In this document: positions 9,497 through 19,136 of the stretch, in pieces | Layout of the letters: each line of letters begins with the position of its first letter | Numbering within the stretch: the first letter of the stretch is position 1 | Source: Bacteroidales bacterium | GTDB taxonomy: Bacteria; Bacteroidota; Bacteroidia; Bacteroidales; F082 | Assembly (NCBI GenBank): GCA_017466405.1 | Contig: JAFTUF010000009.1 | Span: forward strand, 1 to 64,000 | Reading direction: 5' to 3' | DNA length: 64,000 nucleotides | The notes under the pieces: generated by a model | What the model saw: only the letters and a program-made list of their open reading frames with translations | Told to the model about the DNA's origin: nothing | Databases searched by the model: none | Program-made: the position numbers and the translations under genes

Positions 9497-10606
9497 ATGA
9501 AAAAGAATCGTCTTGCAATAATCATAACAATAATTCTTATCGTCGTAGCAGGAACATTATTGTTCAACAACAGATATTTATCGAGTCTGCGTGGTGAGGC
9601 TTACGACTTCACGGTACGCGACACTGCTTCCGTAACAAGAATGTTCTTCGCCGACAAAAGAGGCAATCAGGTACTTCTCTCGAGAACAGAAAGCGGATGG
9701 AAAGTCAACGACACCTACGACGCTCAGCCTGTCATGATTGACAACATACTCTATACCTTAGACAGATTAAGAATAAAGAGACCTGTGTCGCTTTCAGCTC
9801 ACAACAACGTCATTACGAGTATGGCTGGTACTAATACCAAGGTGGAGATTTACCAGATTGTTCCAAGAATAAACTTATTTAATAAGGTGAAACTTTTCCC
9901 ACATGAGAAACTCACTAAGGTATTTTATATAGGTGACGTCACTCAAGATAACAACGGCACATACGTCTTGAAAGAAGGCGCCGACAAGGCTTATATCGTT
10001 CACCTCCACGGTTTCAGAGGATTCGTCAGCTCACGTTTCTCTGCCAACCCAGAAGACTGGCGCGACCACAAAATTTTCTCATATAACATAAAAGACATCG
10101 AATCGATGAAGCTCGAGTTCAACAATCAGGCTGAGAAGAGTTTCGTGATAAACACCGTAGGCGACTATAATTATGAGATGACACATCTTGACGGCTCAGC
10201 GATTGACTTCGACACCATCAGAGTGATAAGTCTGCTTAACTCGTTTAAAGACGTGCGTTTTGAGGCATTCCTCACCGATATAGCACAATCGCGCCGCGAC
10301 TCCATCATCGCTTCTCCTTATCAAGAGAAACTCACTCTTAAAACAAAAGACGGCAAGGAAAGCGTGATAAGAACCTACACCATGAAAATCAATGCCGACG
10401 CTTTAGGCTTTGTTGAAGAAGATTGGGACGACGACCCTGACCACAAATATGCTTATTTAGAAAACACCGACGAACTCGTTATGATTCAAGACTTCGCTTT
10501 CGGCAAACTTCTGAATCCAGCAGAACATTATAAGAAAGGTTACGTGGAACCACAACGACTCATACATATTGAAGAGTTGGAGGAAATTCCAAGCATGAGT
10601 TTCTGA
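9497..10606 (+). CDS. DUF4340-like membrane-anchored protein
   Basis: A 369-aa protein with an N-terminal membrane anchor (LAIIITIILIVVAGTLLF, residues about 6-23) and a periplasmic body. It resembles the DUF4340 proteins often encoded directly after gldG-type ABC auxiliary genes: segments such as LLSRTESGWKVNDTYDAQP and NPEDWRDHKIFSYNIKDIES are typical. Function unknown; location and co-transcription with gldFG suggest an accessory periplasmic part of that transporter. Assignment to DUF4340 is from residue patterns only. Confidence 0.7.
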   Translation: MKKNRLAIIITIILIVVAGTLLFNNRYLSSLRGEAYDFTVRDTASVTRMFFADKRGNQVLLSRTESGWKVNDTYDAQPVMIDNILYTLDRLRIKRPVSLSAHNNVITSMAGTNTKVEIYQIVPRINLFNKVKLFPHEKLTKVFYIGDVTQDNNGTYVLKEGADKAYIVHLHGFRGFVSSRFSANPEDWRDHKIFSYNIKDIESMKLEFNNQAEKSFVINTVGDYNYEMTHLDGSAIDFDTIRVISLLNSFKDVRFEAFLTDIAQSRRDSIIASPYQEKLTLKTKDGKESVIRTYTMKINADALGFVEEDWDDDPDHKYAYLENTDELVMIQDFAFGKLLNPAEHYKKGYVEPQRLIHIEELEEIPSMSF

Positions 10607-10607
10607 G

Positions 10608-10721
10608 ATGTCTAAAGACTAAAGGCTAAAGACAAAAGTTAAGGGAGCTACTATAAAAAGTGGCTCCTTATTTAATCTAAAACCTCGGCGACTCAGCGAG
10701 TCGGTGACTTGGTGACTCAAA
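10608..10721. repeat. Mixed short repeats and hairpin after gldFG operon
   Basis: Three things share this gap: a ctaaagactaaagg repeat (10612-10640); a terminator-like hairpin (10642-10652 with 10659-10669, one G-U pair); and a gactcagcgagtcggtgactt repeat family (10682-10719). The first family reappears reversed at 11413-11450, the last at 51944 and inside the TPR gene at about 57325. Confidence 0.7.
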
Positions 10722-10723
10722 AT

Positions 10724-10781
10724 GAGACGCAGCAATTACATATTGTTAATTTTTATAGGTGTGATTGGCACATCTCTACAA
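10724..10781. repeat. 58-base palindromic element, copy A
   Basis: About 49 of 58 bases match a second copy at 54957-55014. The ends gagacg and (c)atctc plus inner aattac/gtgatt halves make an imperfect hairpin; copy B is the better palindrome (gagacg...cgtctc, aattac...gtaatt). In this copy an ATG at 10722 opens a 32-codon frame to 10820, which I regard as accidental. Confidence 0.75.
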
Positions 10782-10789
10782 GGGCAAAA

Positions 10790-11215
10790 TCACAACGTCC
10801 TATTAAGGTATCCAGAATAATCTTCTGGCGATGATTTGTAGTCGCTGCCGAAGAGTTGCGATTTTATTAGGAAATCGGCGGAGGCGTGGTTACATGCTGT
10901 CGGCACGTCGTAAAGCACGCTCAGTCTCAACAAGGCTTTGACATCGACGTCGTGAGGTTGGCTTGTCATAGGGTCCCAGAAGAAGATGAGATAATCTATC
11001 TTACCTTCGGAGATGAGAGCGCCTAATTGTTGGTCGCCACCCAAAGGACCCGATTTCAACCTATTGATATTAGGCAGTACCGACGACAATATCTTTCCAG
11101 TAGTACCGGTAGCATAAAATTCATTTCCTATAAGTTTGTCGGCATGCTCGGTGACCCACTTAAGGAGGTCGTCTTTTTTAGCATCATGCGCGACGAGAGC
11201 GATAGTCTTTTTCAT
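10790..11215 (-). CDS. mgsA: Methylglyoxal synthase
   Basis: Converts dihydroxyacetone phosphate to methylglyoxal and phosphate, a bypass of lower glycolysis under phosphate limitation or sugar overload. The 141-aa length is typical. Conserved features: ALVAHDAKK with His10-Asp11, the ATGTTG phosphate-binding turn, PLGGDQQLGALI with catalytic Asp61, FFWDPMTSQPHDVDVKALLR and the CNHASAD motif. A TATCTTTG -7 box on its strand lies at 11240-11247. It is a single gene between repeat-filled gaps. Confidence 0.98.
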   Translation of the reverse strand: MKKTIALVAHDAKKDDLLKWVTEHADKLIGNEFYATGTTGKILSSVLPNINRLKSGPLGGDQQLGALISEGKIDYLIFFWDPMTSQPHDVDVKALLRLSVLYDVPTACNHASADFLIKSQLFGSDYKSSPEDYSGYLNRTL

Positions 11216-11239
11216 ATTGGTGATTATTTTACGTTAATG

Positions 11240-11247
11240 CAAAGATA
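11240..11247 (-). promoter_or_regulatory. -7 box of mgsA
   Basis: Reads TATCTTTG on the minus strand, 25 bases before the mgsA ATG. Confidence 0.6.
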
Positions 11248-11253
11248 GGGAAA

Positions 11254-11450
11254 GTTTCTGAGTTGCTGAGTTACTAAGATGCTAAGTTGCTAAGAAAATC
11301 TCCCGTAGAGACGTACGGACGTATAGCTTCATTTTCCAGAAATTCTTTCTCAGATTTTCAGTTTCTCAATTTCTCAGATTCAAAAAAAAGAGCTCCTATT
11401 TCTAAGAGCTCCTTAATCTTTAGACTTTAGACATTAGTCTTTAGTCATAT
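11254..11450. repeat. Cluster of four repeat types
   Basis: From left to right: gagttgct octamers (11254-11296); a palindromic gtagagacgtacggacgtat piece (11304-11325); a ctcagattttcagtttctcaattt repeat (11338-11381); and an agactttagacattagtctttag repeat (11413-11450) reaching the stop of the next gene. The terminator of that gene is embedded at 11390-11411. Confidence 0.75.
11382..11411 (-). terminator. Terminator of the PNGase F-like gene
   Basis: gagctc (11390-11395) pairs with gagctc (11406-11411) and is followed on the minus strand by a run of eight T. The stem is short, so strength is uncertain. Confidence 0.5.
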
Positions 11451-14015
11451 TTATTCAATAACAATCTTCTGTGTTTGCATTGTCTTACCTAATACTTTTA
11501 CGAAGTAGATACCGCTTGGGAGGTCAGAGATATTGATGCTTCTGCTGCCGCTGAAAGCGAATTTTCTTACTTCTTGTCCTTGTGCATTAAGAATCAATAC
11601 GCTCAACTTACCGTTTTCATAGTCTGAAGAGAAGTTAAGAGTTGATGATGCTGGATTAGGGAAGATATTGACGTTATAGTCGTAGAGATTTTCTTGTAAA
11701 TCAACTTGACCGCCATCGAGGATGTCAACATTGTTACTGCATGAGATGACTTTACCAGAGACGCGGAGTACTGGGTTATCTGGAGAATCGCATCTTGGGC
11801 AAGCATTCTGACCGTTGGCGCAGTCAGGGAAGTTAGGGTGACATTCGTCGATGTATGTTGGGTCTAACTCGTAGAAGATGTTAGCGCTGCCGCTGCTTAA
11901 ATAGTTTGTGAGGTCATAATCCCAAACCATTGCGATGCTGCCTGGGCACCATCCTGAACGGCTGTAAGTCCAAGTACCGTTTTGTGGTTGGCAACCTGCT
12001 GGGTTAGGAGTACATGTTCTCCATAAGTGTTGGTCGCCGATCTTGTTGTCGTTGATTTTCACGCCATGTGTTGCTTCATAGAACTCAGCAGCGTTACCTG
12101 TGTTATAAGTGCCGTTTGAGCCGCTGCTCCAGTTGTGACCTGTTGTAGTGAGTTGTAACTTAGCAGAAGCTGCGTTTTCGTCGAATTCATAATCTACTTC
12201 AGGAACTGGTTGTTGGTTAGCATAGTCGCCGAATGGGAATATGTCGAACCAGATTTCATCGACATTGACGTAATCATATTCAGGAGCGCCTTTTGTCATA
12301 TCGAATGTGAGTGTTGGCATATAACCACTGCCGTCCCATGATTCGAAATAAAGTTGTATTTCAATCAAACCTTGCAATACTGAAGAGAAATCAGTTACAT
12401 TAATATTGTCGTCACATTCAACGCCGAATGGAGTGATATAACGGAAGAGTTCCATCCATTCGCCACGGTAGTTTCTTACTTTAACACCACCGAAACGGTC
12501 GTAAGGGTCACAGTCGCCATTGATACAGTTGTGTTCGTAGTGAGCTGCTATATCGTTGAAAGCGCCTACGTGAGTTGGCATTTCGTAGTTACCTGTAGCT
12601 TCAAAAATAGTAGGTGTACAGTGGAGGTCGCCGTCCATTGTTGTGACGCTGATACTTTCATATTCGCTCACGACATTGAAAGTAGAAGTCTTTTCTGTTA
12701 CGTTGCCACCTGTTGTAGTGACGCTTACTGTCATGCTATGTTCGCCATATTGTGATGGAGTCCAGTAGTTGTAGAAGTAACCGTTTTCTGGGTCGTTAGG
12801 ATAATCTGTGCTCAACAAAACTTCTTCGCCGTTGATAGTACATTTTACTTCTTCAAAGTGAAGAGCGTCGGCATGTTCAACTTGGAGGCTTACGTTCAAG
12901 ATGATAGGTTTCAATTCTGGGAGATAAACCAATGACTCATCGTGAGGACGACGTATTGTGATGTCGGTAGCGTAAGCTGTATGGTCGATGACTTCAAAAG
13001 TCTTCACTACGTCTGGAGCAGCGAGCCATTCGTCGTTACCAGCTTGAGTAGCTTTCAAAGAGACAGTACCAGTTTCACCTGTAAGAGTCATGATGTTACC
13101 TTCTATTGTAGCAGGACCGCTTATCATCTCGAAAGAAACAGGGAGACCTGAAGTTGAAGTAGCTTCTAATGTGTAAGGAGGATTTATTGTCAATTGTTTT
13201 GGCACGTCAGGGAAGCTGATGTATTGCATATTACCTTCTGGCATTTGACGTACGAGGAAGTTATCGAAACCGCCTGTACCACCTTGGCAGTGGAAGAATA
13301 CGCCGTCCCATACTTTATAGTCTCTCATATCGCCTGAGCCTGGAGTCATGCCCATGTTGAGCTCTGTTGCTTCTGAGAGCTGCATCCAGTCGCTCCAGTT
13401 TGAGCCGTCGAAACTTTTAACGAATACTGTCAAAGAGCCAGCGCCGTCGAAAGCTGAGAAGTCGAACGACATTTTATATCTTGCCCAACCTTCTTGACGA
13501 TAGTTTGTGATGAGGATGTCTGTTCCGTTAGGAAGAACGATGTTAGGATAGTTATCTTGTCCGTTAGCGCCGGCCACACGGAGATAAACGCCACCGTCGC
13601 CATCTGTCATGCCTTGGAGGATGTTACCGTCGCCGTCAGCGTCGAAACCGACACCAGCGAAGACACCCCACCATGCTGGATGGATTGTGAATTCATAGTC
13701 GATGATACCACCGTCTTGGAAATTGAAGTTGAAGTTGCTTGTAGCTTTACGTGTTGCTGTTCTACCAACGCCAGGACCGCCGTAAGGATAGTAGATAGCT
13801 ACGCTTTCGTCAGGTGACAAAAGACCATCGCAGGCATAATCGACGTCGAAGTCTTGTGATGTAGATGCTGTCTGATAGTGTGTTGACCAGCTGTCTTGTC
13901 CGTTGAGACATTGTGTTCCTGTTGTATAGTTATTGAAGTCAATAACGTACTCTACCTGTGCGTTGACAGCGAACATACACAGCATGAGTGATAATGTTAA
14001 AAATAATTTTTTCAT
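11451..14015 (-). CDS. Secreted PNGase F-like peptide:N-glycosidase with type IX sorting domain
   Basis: An 854-aa secreted protein. Order: signal peptide (1-20), a jelly-roll-like region to about 260, an Ig-like region to about 450, a two-domain region resembling peptide-N-glycosidase F (about 455-760), and a type IX C-terminal sorting domain (about 780-854, with NIFPNPASSTLNF and LPSGIYFVKV). The PNGase F assignment rests on CDPYDRFGGVKVRN, FRYITPFG, LYFESW, NAAEF...H and SRSGWCPG. Asp506, Glu558 and Glu644 align by eye with the catalytic Asp60, Glu118 and Glu206 of the Elizabethkingia enzyme, so removal of N-glycans from glycoproteins is expected. It follows susC-susD in one operon (27-base gap). 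Substrate is inferred. Confidence 0.8.
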   Translation of the reverse strand: MKKLFLTLSLMLCMFAVNAQVEYVIDFNNYTTGTQCLNGQDSWSTHYQTASTSQDFDVDYACDGLLSPDESVAIYYPYGGPGVGRTATRKATSNFNFNFQDGGIIDYEFTIHPAWWGVFAGVGFDADGDGNILQGMTDGDGGVYLRVAGANGQDNYPNIVLPNGTDILITNYRQEGWARYKMSFDFSAFDGAGSLTVFVKSFDGSNWSDWMQLSEATELNMGMTPGSGDMRDYKVWDGVFFHCQGGTGGFDNFLVRQMPEGNMQYISFPDVPKQLTINPPYTLEATSTSGLPVSFEMISGPATIEGNIMTLTGETGTVSLKATQAGNDEWLAAPDVVKTFEVIDHTAYATDITIRRPHDESLVYLPELKPIILNVSLQVEHADALHFEEVKCTINGEEVLLSTDYPNDPENGYFYNYWTPSQYGEHSMTVSVTTTGGNVTEKTSTFNVVSEYESISVTTMDGDLHCTPTIFEATGNYEMPTHVGAFNDIAAHYEHNCINGDCDPYDRFGGVKVRNYRGEWMELFRYITPFGVECDDNINVTDFSSVLQGLIEIQLYFESWDGSGYMPTLTFDMTKGAPEYDYVNVDEIWFDIFPFGDYANQQPVPEVDYEFDENAASAKLQLTTTGHNWSSGSNGTYNTGNAAEFYEATHGVKINDNKIGDQHLWRTCTPNPAGCQPQNGTWTYSRSGWCPGSIAMVWDYDLTNYLSSGSANIFYELDPTYIDECHPNFPDCANGQNACPRCDSPDNPVLRVSGKVISCSNNVDILDGGQVDLQENLYDYNVNIFPNPASSTLNFSSDYENGKLSVLILNAQGQEVRKFAFSGSRSINISDLPSGIYFVKVLGKTMQTQKIVIE

Positions 14016-14042
14016 TGTTAGTATAAATTAAGTTAATATTCA

Positions 14043-15761
14043 TTAATCTTCCATCCACCAAACCTTGGTTTCTTTTGTATCGCCATGACTCATCTTCTTG
14101 ATTTGTTCAGAATAATTGTCGAAGTTATAAGTCACTTCCGATTGTGGATAAGGCAATCTATATGTAACGAGTTTTTGATGGTCAATGGTTGTTGGTGTTG
14201 TTGCTCCTGAGTCTTTTGTACGGCGTGCCAAGCTCCATGCTTCATTAGGCTGACGGAATAAGTCTAACCAGCGTTGTTGATAGATGAATTCAAGGTAAGC
14301 CTTTTCGTCGTAAGCGAAGTCAAGGTTGTTATAAACCATTTCGTTGAATATTCTTGAAGCGTATGCGTATGAGATTGAATATAAGTCGCCGCCGTCTAAT
14401 ATTTCTTGAAGACCTTCGTAAATATATTTATATGTAGCATCGGCTCCATTGATAGGAAGTTGCATCCATAACAAGAAAGAGTTCTCGATACCTTTTCTAA
14501 TCATTTCGTCTGTCATCATTCCGATGCCGCCAGGTACGATACCTTTTATCATCATTTCAGCTTTGATGAAACATACTTCAGCTGGGCTCATCATGATTTG
14601 AGGTACGAAGACGTGGTCGCGGATGAGATAGAAGTTGAAAGGAGAATACAAGCAAGCTGGTCCTTTAAATCCGTAGTTCTTGTCGCGAGCTGAAGAATAA
14701 GGAGTACCGCCTTCTGTTGGGGTGTTTTCATCTCTCATCTGAGGGAATGCTCTCCAAGCGCCTTCAGGATAATCTGCAGTCTTGTTGTTTGTATCGAAGA
14801 ATACATAGACTCTTGGGTCGAAGATTTCATTATCGATAGAGTCGGTAGGTTTCGACATCTGAGCGAAAACTGTCTCACCCATTCTCAAGTTCTTATGTTC
14901 GCGGAATGACCATCCTTGATCGCCGAACTGGCTTCCAAGAGCCTGTGGCCATAATGCGAAAGCACCACCTATATAATAATAATCGTCGATAACAGGTTTG
15001 TTGAAAGCTGTCTGTAATAATGTATCAGCGAAAGCAGGGTCTTTATGATGCATTCTCATACCGTGACGTAAAATCAAAGAGTTAGCAATCTTACCCCATT
15101 TGCTATAATTGTTTTGATACAAGACATCGTATGCACCGAGTGAATAGTATTGGTTACCGAGAGATGTTGTAGTAGCACCGCTATTCAAGATTTCTCTTGC
15201 CCAAACTAATTCTGTCAACAAAGTCTTATAGATTGATTCTTGGCTGTCATATTTTGGTTTTCTATTATTTTCGGTGTCGTACCAGATGTAACCGGCTTCT
15301 GAATAAGGTATGTCGCCGAACATATCGGTAACTTTGAAAGTCTTATAAGCCTCGATAACAGTGAGCTGAGCTCTTACCTTATCGTCGATTTCGTTGTCGC
15401 CGCTTGTTGTACACATCTCATCCAAACGTTTGTCGATGTCGTGTATGTTAGCGAGAGCGAGATAATAGTTATTCCATACAGCATCGACGCCGATACTTGT
15501 GTTACCCCAACCTTCTGTTGTCAAGGCGCCGAGTTCTGTCTCAGGATAGAAGATCTCGTTGTTGAGATAGAACTGTTCGTCCCATGTCCAGCAGAGGCTG
15601 CTAACCACGCCATTGAACAAAGGGCCGATATCGGTACCGGTAGGGCTCATTGGGTTCTTATTCATTTCCTCGAAGCCTTTGGTACAAGAACCGAAGAATA
15701 AAGAGCAGGCGACTGCTGTTGTCAAGAAAATATTTCTAATATTTAAAATGTTCTTTTTCAT
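14043..15761 (-). CDS. SusD/RagB-family nutrient-binding lipoprotein
   Basis: Outer-membrane lipoprotein that closes over the SusC channel and binds the imported ligand. The 572-aa product has a lipoprotein signal ending LFFGSC with Cys26. The body (KNPMSPTGTDIGPLFNGVVSS, QLTVIEAYKTFKVTDMFGDI, AEVCFIKAEM, YLEFIYQQRWLDLFRQPNEAW) fits the SusD-like_2 subgroup, often linked to peptide or glycopeptide uptake rather than plain glycan. It starts 21 bases after susC and precedes the PNGase F-like gene, so the three form an uptake-and-processing unit. Confidence 0.95.
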   Translation of the reverse strand: MKKNILNIRNIFLTTAVACSLFFGSCTKGFEEMNKNPMSPTGTDIGPLFNGVVSSLCWTWDEQFYLNNEIFYPETELGALTTEGWGNTSIGVDAVWNNYYLALANIHDIDKRLDEMCTTSGDNEIDDKVRAQLTVIEAYKTFKVTDMFGDIPYSEAGYIWYDTENNRKPKYDSQESIYKTLLTELVWAREILNSGATTTSLGNQYYSLGAYDVLYQNNYSKWGKIANSLILRHGMRMHHKDPAFADTLLQTAFNKPVIDDYYYIGGAFALWPQALGSQFGDQGWSFREHKNLRMGETVFAQMSKPTDSIDNEIFDPRVYVFFDTNNKTADYPEGAWRAFPQMRDENTPTEGGTPYSSARDKNYGFKGPACLYSPFNFYLIRDHVFVPQIMMSPAEVCFIKAEMMIKGIVPGGIGMMTDEMIRKGIENSFLLWMQLPINGADATYKYIYEGLQEILDGGDLYSISYAYASRIFNEMVYNNLDFAYDEKAYLEFIYQQRWLDLFRQPNEAWSLARRTKDSGATTPTTIDHQKLVTYRLPYPQSEVTYNFDNYSEQIKKMSHGDTKETKVWWMED

Positions 15762-15782
15762 AATTTATTTCCTTCCATTAAA

Positions 15783-18700
15783 TTAAAGACCGAATCTGAG
15801 TGAGAATATAAATGAACGTGTCATTGGGAATGAGCCGTATTCGAGGCCCTGAGCGTTACCTGTTCCCAAAGTACCTTCTGGGTTGATGTTATCTGGCAAT
15901 GACTTATAGAAGTAGAACAAGTCACGGCCTGTCACTGAGATAGAAGCATTTTGGAACACTTTAAGTTTCTCTATTATTCTGCTTGGGAAGTTGTAGCTGA
16001 GAGTTATCTCACGCATCTTGATCCATGTGTTGTTCAAGATACCAGGTGTTGAGATGTAGTTGCCCCAGCCACCGAAGTTAGGCATATAATTATAATAGTA
16101 GTGTACTACTTCTTCGTTTTCTGTAGCCTCACCTGTTTCAGGATTTACGTAAACACCAGGAAGGACTACGCCGTAGTTACCCATGAAGTTGCCTTCAGCG
16201 TCGTAGAGAGGCAAGCCATTACCTTCGCGTTCGTAGAGAGTAGCGTTGCTTTGGCCAGTCTGCATTGCGATGACGTAAGAACCGCAGTATATCTCACCGC
16301 CGAGTTTAGCGTCTATCAAAGCATAGACAGAAAGGTTCTTGTAGTTATATTTCAAGTTGATACCGCCTGTTACCAAAGGAGCGCAGTTACCTACAGGGAC
16401 GCGTTGGTTTGTCTTGAGATATTCTGTACCAGCAGCGTTGATAAGTGGAAGTGGGTTGCCGTTGTCATCATAGAAAGGACCAACAACTTCGCCATTGACT
16501 TCTGTTTGATATACATAATCCCAGCCGTAGATTGTACCGTATTGTTCGCCTTCTTGAACAGCGATAGCAGGACCGTTAGAACCCCATACCTCTGACAAGA
16601 TATACATATCGGCACCGCCTAAGTCAACGATACGGTTAGTGTTTCTTGCGAAATTCAAACCTACTTGGAGATAGCTGTTAGGTTTTTGGAATACGTTATA
16701 GTTGATGATAGCTTCAATACCTTTGTTAGTAACGACACCTGTATTGATACGAGCGCTGCTTGAACCTGATGACACTGCCATTGGAGAAGCGAGGATCTGA
16801 TCCCATGAGTAGATGTCGTAGTATGTGAAGTCCATATTGATTTTATCCCACAAACCGATGTCGAGACCTACTTCAAAAGAACGTTGACGTTGTGGTTTCA
16901 ATTGGATTGGAGGTACTTGTGATGGAAGTGTTGAAATAAGCTGACCACCGAAAGAACCTGTGTTATAAGTGAAGTCTAATTGATATGGATTGTCGTCGCT
17001 AGCTGTCATAGCAGCAGAACCTCTTACCTTCAAGAAGCTGATAGCGCCCCAGTTGATTTTGAAAGCTTCTGTCGCGATGAAGCTCAAGGTTGCTGATGGA
17101 TAGAAGTAGCTGTTGTTATCCATTGGCAATGTTGATGACCAGTCGTTTCTTCCTGTCAAGTCTAAGAAGAGGAAGTTTTTATATGACAAGTTCAAGAAAC
17201 CATATAAAGAGTTGACTTGTTTCTCATATCGTGACTCGCCAGGGAGCATATTTGTGGTGATAGGGTTAGCGCCGCCGCTGAGGAAATTGTTGAATGTATA
17301 TAAGTCAGCGAAAGCCCATTCGCCTGTGCCAGCCCACATTCCGTAAGTGTTTCTGTAGTAACGTTCACCACCGAATGAGAGTCTTGCATTCCACATAGAA
17401 CCGAAGAGATAATCTTTATGAGCTGTGAATAAGAAGTCAGCATCTAAGGTGTAGTCTCTTGTCATGTTTTGTTTGTAGTAACCGCCTGTCATTCCATCAG
17501 CTGTAGTAGGTTTATTCTTTGTTTCATATTGGTCTAAGCTGAAGTCGAGAGCTGCCTTACCAGCGAAAGTCAACCAGTCGGTGATGTCGTATGTAAGACG
17601 GAGAGAACCGTAAGCCTTGTCGCGGTCGAGTGTTGTGTTGTTGTTATAGAAACTCCAGAATGTGTTAGAGTTAATATATTGGAAAGGATAGTTACCCCAT
17701 TCTGTCATAGAACCGTCAGCTTGTTCGTATTCTGTCGATTCGATGCCCTGCCAGCTTCTTGGCCAGCTGTAGAGAAGACCTTTGTTGAAGTTGCTGTACG
17801 ACTCGCCGAGGACAGGAGAGTTAAGACGATGATAATCGAAGTAGGTGAAAGAGATGTCAGCTTTAATCTTTTCAGAGATATTAAGCAAAGAACCTACGTT
17901 GAATGTTGTCTGGCTGAGGTTACAGTTGTCGATGATAGCGTCGGAGCGGTCATCTGTTACAGAGACTCTGATAGAACCGAAATCGCCAGCGTTTTGGAAT
18001 GAGATGTTGTTAGTGAATGAATGTGAATTCTTGTACAACATGCTGAGGTTGTCTGGCTGAGGAGAATAAGCTCTGTAGGAGCTATCCCACCAAATCATCT
18101 CTGTTCCGTCCATGACAGGGCCCCAAGAGACAGCGCCGCCGTAGTAACCGAATGTTGTGTTTGTCGATACGCCTTCTGGACCGTTATCTGAGTTATAGTT
18201 ACCGTTATAGACGTAGTTGCCTGTTGCTGGGTCTAATGTCAAGGTAGGAGTCATGAAAGAGACAGGACCGCCAGCGCCATATTTGTTTTGTACGTCACGA
18301 TAACCGTAAGGACTTGTCAATTTGTAGGTTGAAGAGAAGTTGATACCGAGACCTTGTTGTTTCTTACCTTTCTTTGTTGTGATGAGCACCACACCGTTAC
18401 CACCGCGTGAACCGTAGAGAGCTGCTGCGGTAGGTCCTTTCAAGATGTTAAGGTCTTCGATGTCTTCTTGATTGATGTTGTTAAGAGCAGTACCCCAGTC
18501 TTGACCGCCGCCCCAGCCTGTGACGCCGCCTTCGTTAGTCATAGGGACACCATCGACCACGATAAGTGGCTGGTTGTCGCCGAAGATACTGTTGTTACCA
18601 CGGATAACGATACGAGATGAACCGCCAGCTACACCGTCGCCTGTGATAATCTGAACACCGGCAGCACGACCACTCAAGGAGTTGATGACGTTGTCGCTAC

Positions 18701-19100
18701 CAGAGCGTGTCAAGTCCTCACCGCTGATGTCTTCTGTAGCATAACCTAATTCTCTCTTCTGACGTTTGATGCCTAAAGCTGTGATTACGACATTGTCCAA
18801 CATCATGGCGTCGGTCTTCATCACCACGTCGATTTTGTTTCTACCTCCGACAGCGATATTCTGCGTCTGATAGCCAACATACGAGAACATCAATGTGTCG
18901 TTAGATTTGGCATTGATGGAGTAATCACCGTCGATATTGGTGACAGTACCCTGACTTGTGCCTTTAACTTGAATTGTAACACCCGGCAAACCATAGCCAT
19001 CTTCTGCTGATGTAACAAAGCCGGAAACTTGAATATCCTGTGCCTTAAGGGTAATACCCATAGCAAGGAAAAGGATTAAGAAAAAGTAAACCTTCCTCAT
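15783..19100 (-). CDS. SusC/RagA-family TonB-linked outer-membrane transporter
   Basis: TonB-dependent beta-barrel channel, 1105 aa. Signal peptide MRKVYFFLILFLAMGITLKA is followed by a carboxypeptidase-like beta-sandwich (VSGFVTSAEDGYGLPGVTIQ, about 25-105), the plug domain with the SusC signature ALGIKRQKRELGYA and RGNNSIFGDNQPLIVVDGVP, and a 22-stranded barrel ending in ...SFIFSLRFGL with the terminal aromatic pattern of barrel proteins. It heads an operon with susD and the PNGase F-like gene. No sigma/anti-sigma pair or hybrid two-component regulator is next to it, so regulation is not visible. A TATTTTTG -7 box is at 19137-19144 on its strand. Confidence 0.97.
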   Translation of the reverse strand: MRKVYFFLILFLAMGITLKAQDIQVSGFVTSAEDGYGLPGVTIQVKGTSQGTVTNIDGDYSINAKSNDTLMFSYVGYQTQNIAVGGRNKIDVVMKTDAMMLDNVVITALGIKRQKRELGYATEDISGEDLTRSGSDNVINSLSGRAAGVQIITGDGVAGGSSRIVIRGNNSIFGDNQPLIVVDGVPMTNEGGVTGWGGGQDWGTALNNINQEDIEDLNILKGPTAAALYGSRGGNGVVLITTKKGKKQQGLGINFSSTYKLTSPYGYRDVQNKYGAGGPVSFMTPTLTLDPATGNYVYNGNYNSDNGPEGVSTNTTFGYYGGAVSWGPVMDGTEMIWWDSSYRAYSPQPDNLSMLYKNSHSFTNNISFQNAGDFGSIRVSVTDDRSDAIIDNCNLSQTTFNVGSLLNISEKIKADISFTYFDYHRLNSPVLGESYSNFNKGLLYSWPRSWQGIESTEYEQADGSMTEWGNYPFQYINSNTFWSFYNNNTTLDRDKAYGSLRLTYDITDWLTFAGKAALDFSLDQYETKNKPTTADGMTGGYYKQNMTRDYTLDADFLFTAHKDYLFGSMWNARLSFGGERYYRNTYGMWAGTGEWAFADLYTFNNFLSGGANPITTNMLPGESRYEKQVNSLYGFLNLSYKNFLFLDLTGRNDWSSTLPMDNNSYFYPSATLSFIATEAFKINWGAISFLKVRGSAAMTASDDNPYQLDFTYNTGSFGGQLISTLPSQVPPIQLKPQRQRSFEVGLDIGLWDKINMDFTYYDIYSWDQILASPMAVSSGSSSARINTGVVTNKGIEAIINYNVFQKPNSYLQVGLNFARNTNRIVDLGGADMYILSEVWGSNGPAIAVQEGEQYGTIYGWDYVYQTEVNGEVVGPFYDDNGNPLPLINAAGTEYLKTNQRVPVGNCAPLVTGGINLKYNYKNLSVYALIDAKLGGEIYCGSYVIAMQTGQSNATLYEREGNGLPLYDAEGNFMGNYGVVLPGVYVNPETGEATENEEVVHYYYNYMPNFGGWGNYISTPGILNNTWIKMREITLSYNFPSRIIEKLKVFQNASISVTGRDLFYFYKSLPDNINPEGTLGTGNAQGLEYGSFPMTRSFIFSLRFGL

Positions 19101-19136
19101 ATCAAATACATTTTAATTTTCGAAAATAAAACTTTA

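Noticed and set aside
10722..10820. Short gene with signal-peptide-like product
   Set aside because: It coincides with the 58-base palindromic element, has no promoter, and runs into the mgsA coding end. The similar peptide in copy B is explained by shared DNA and lacks an ATG.
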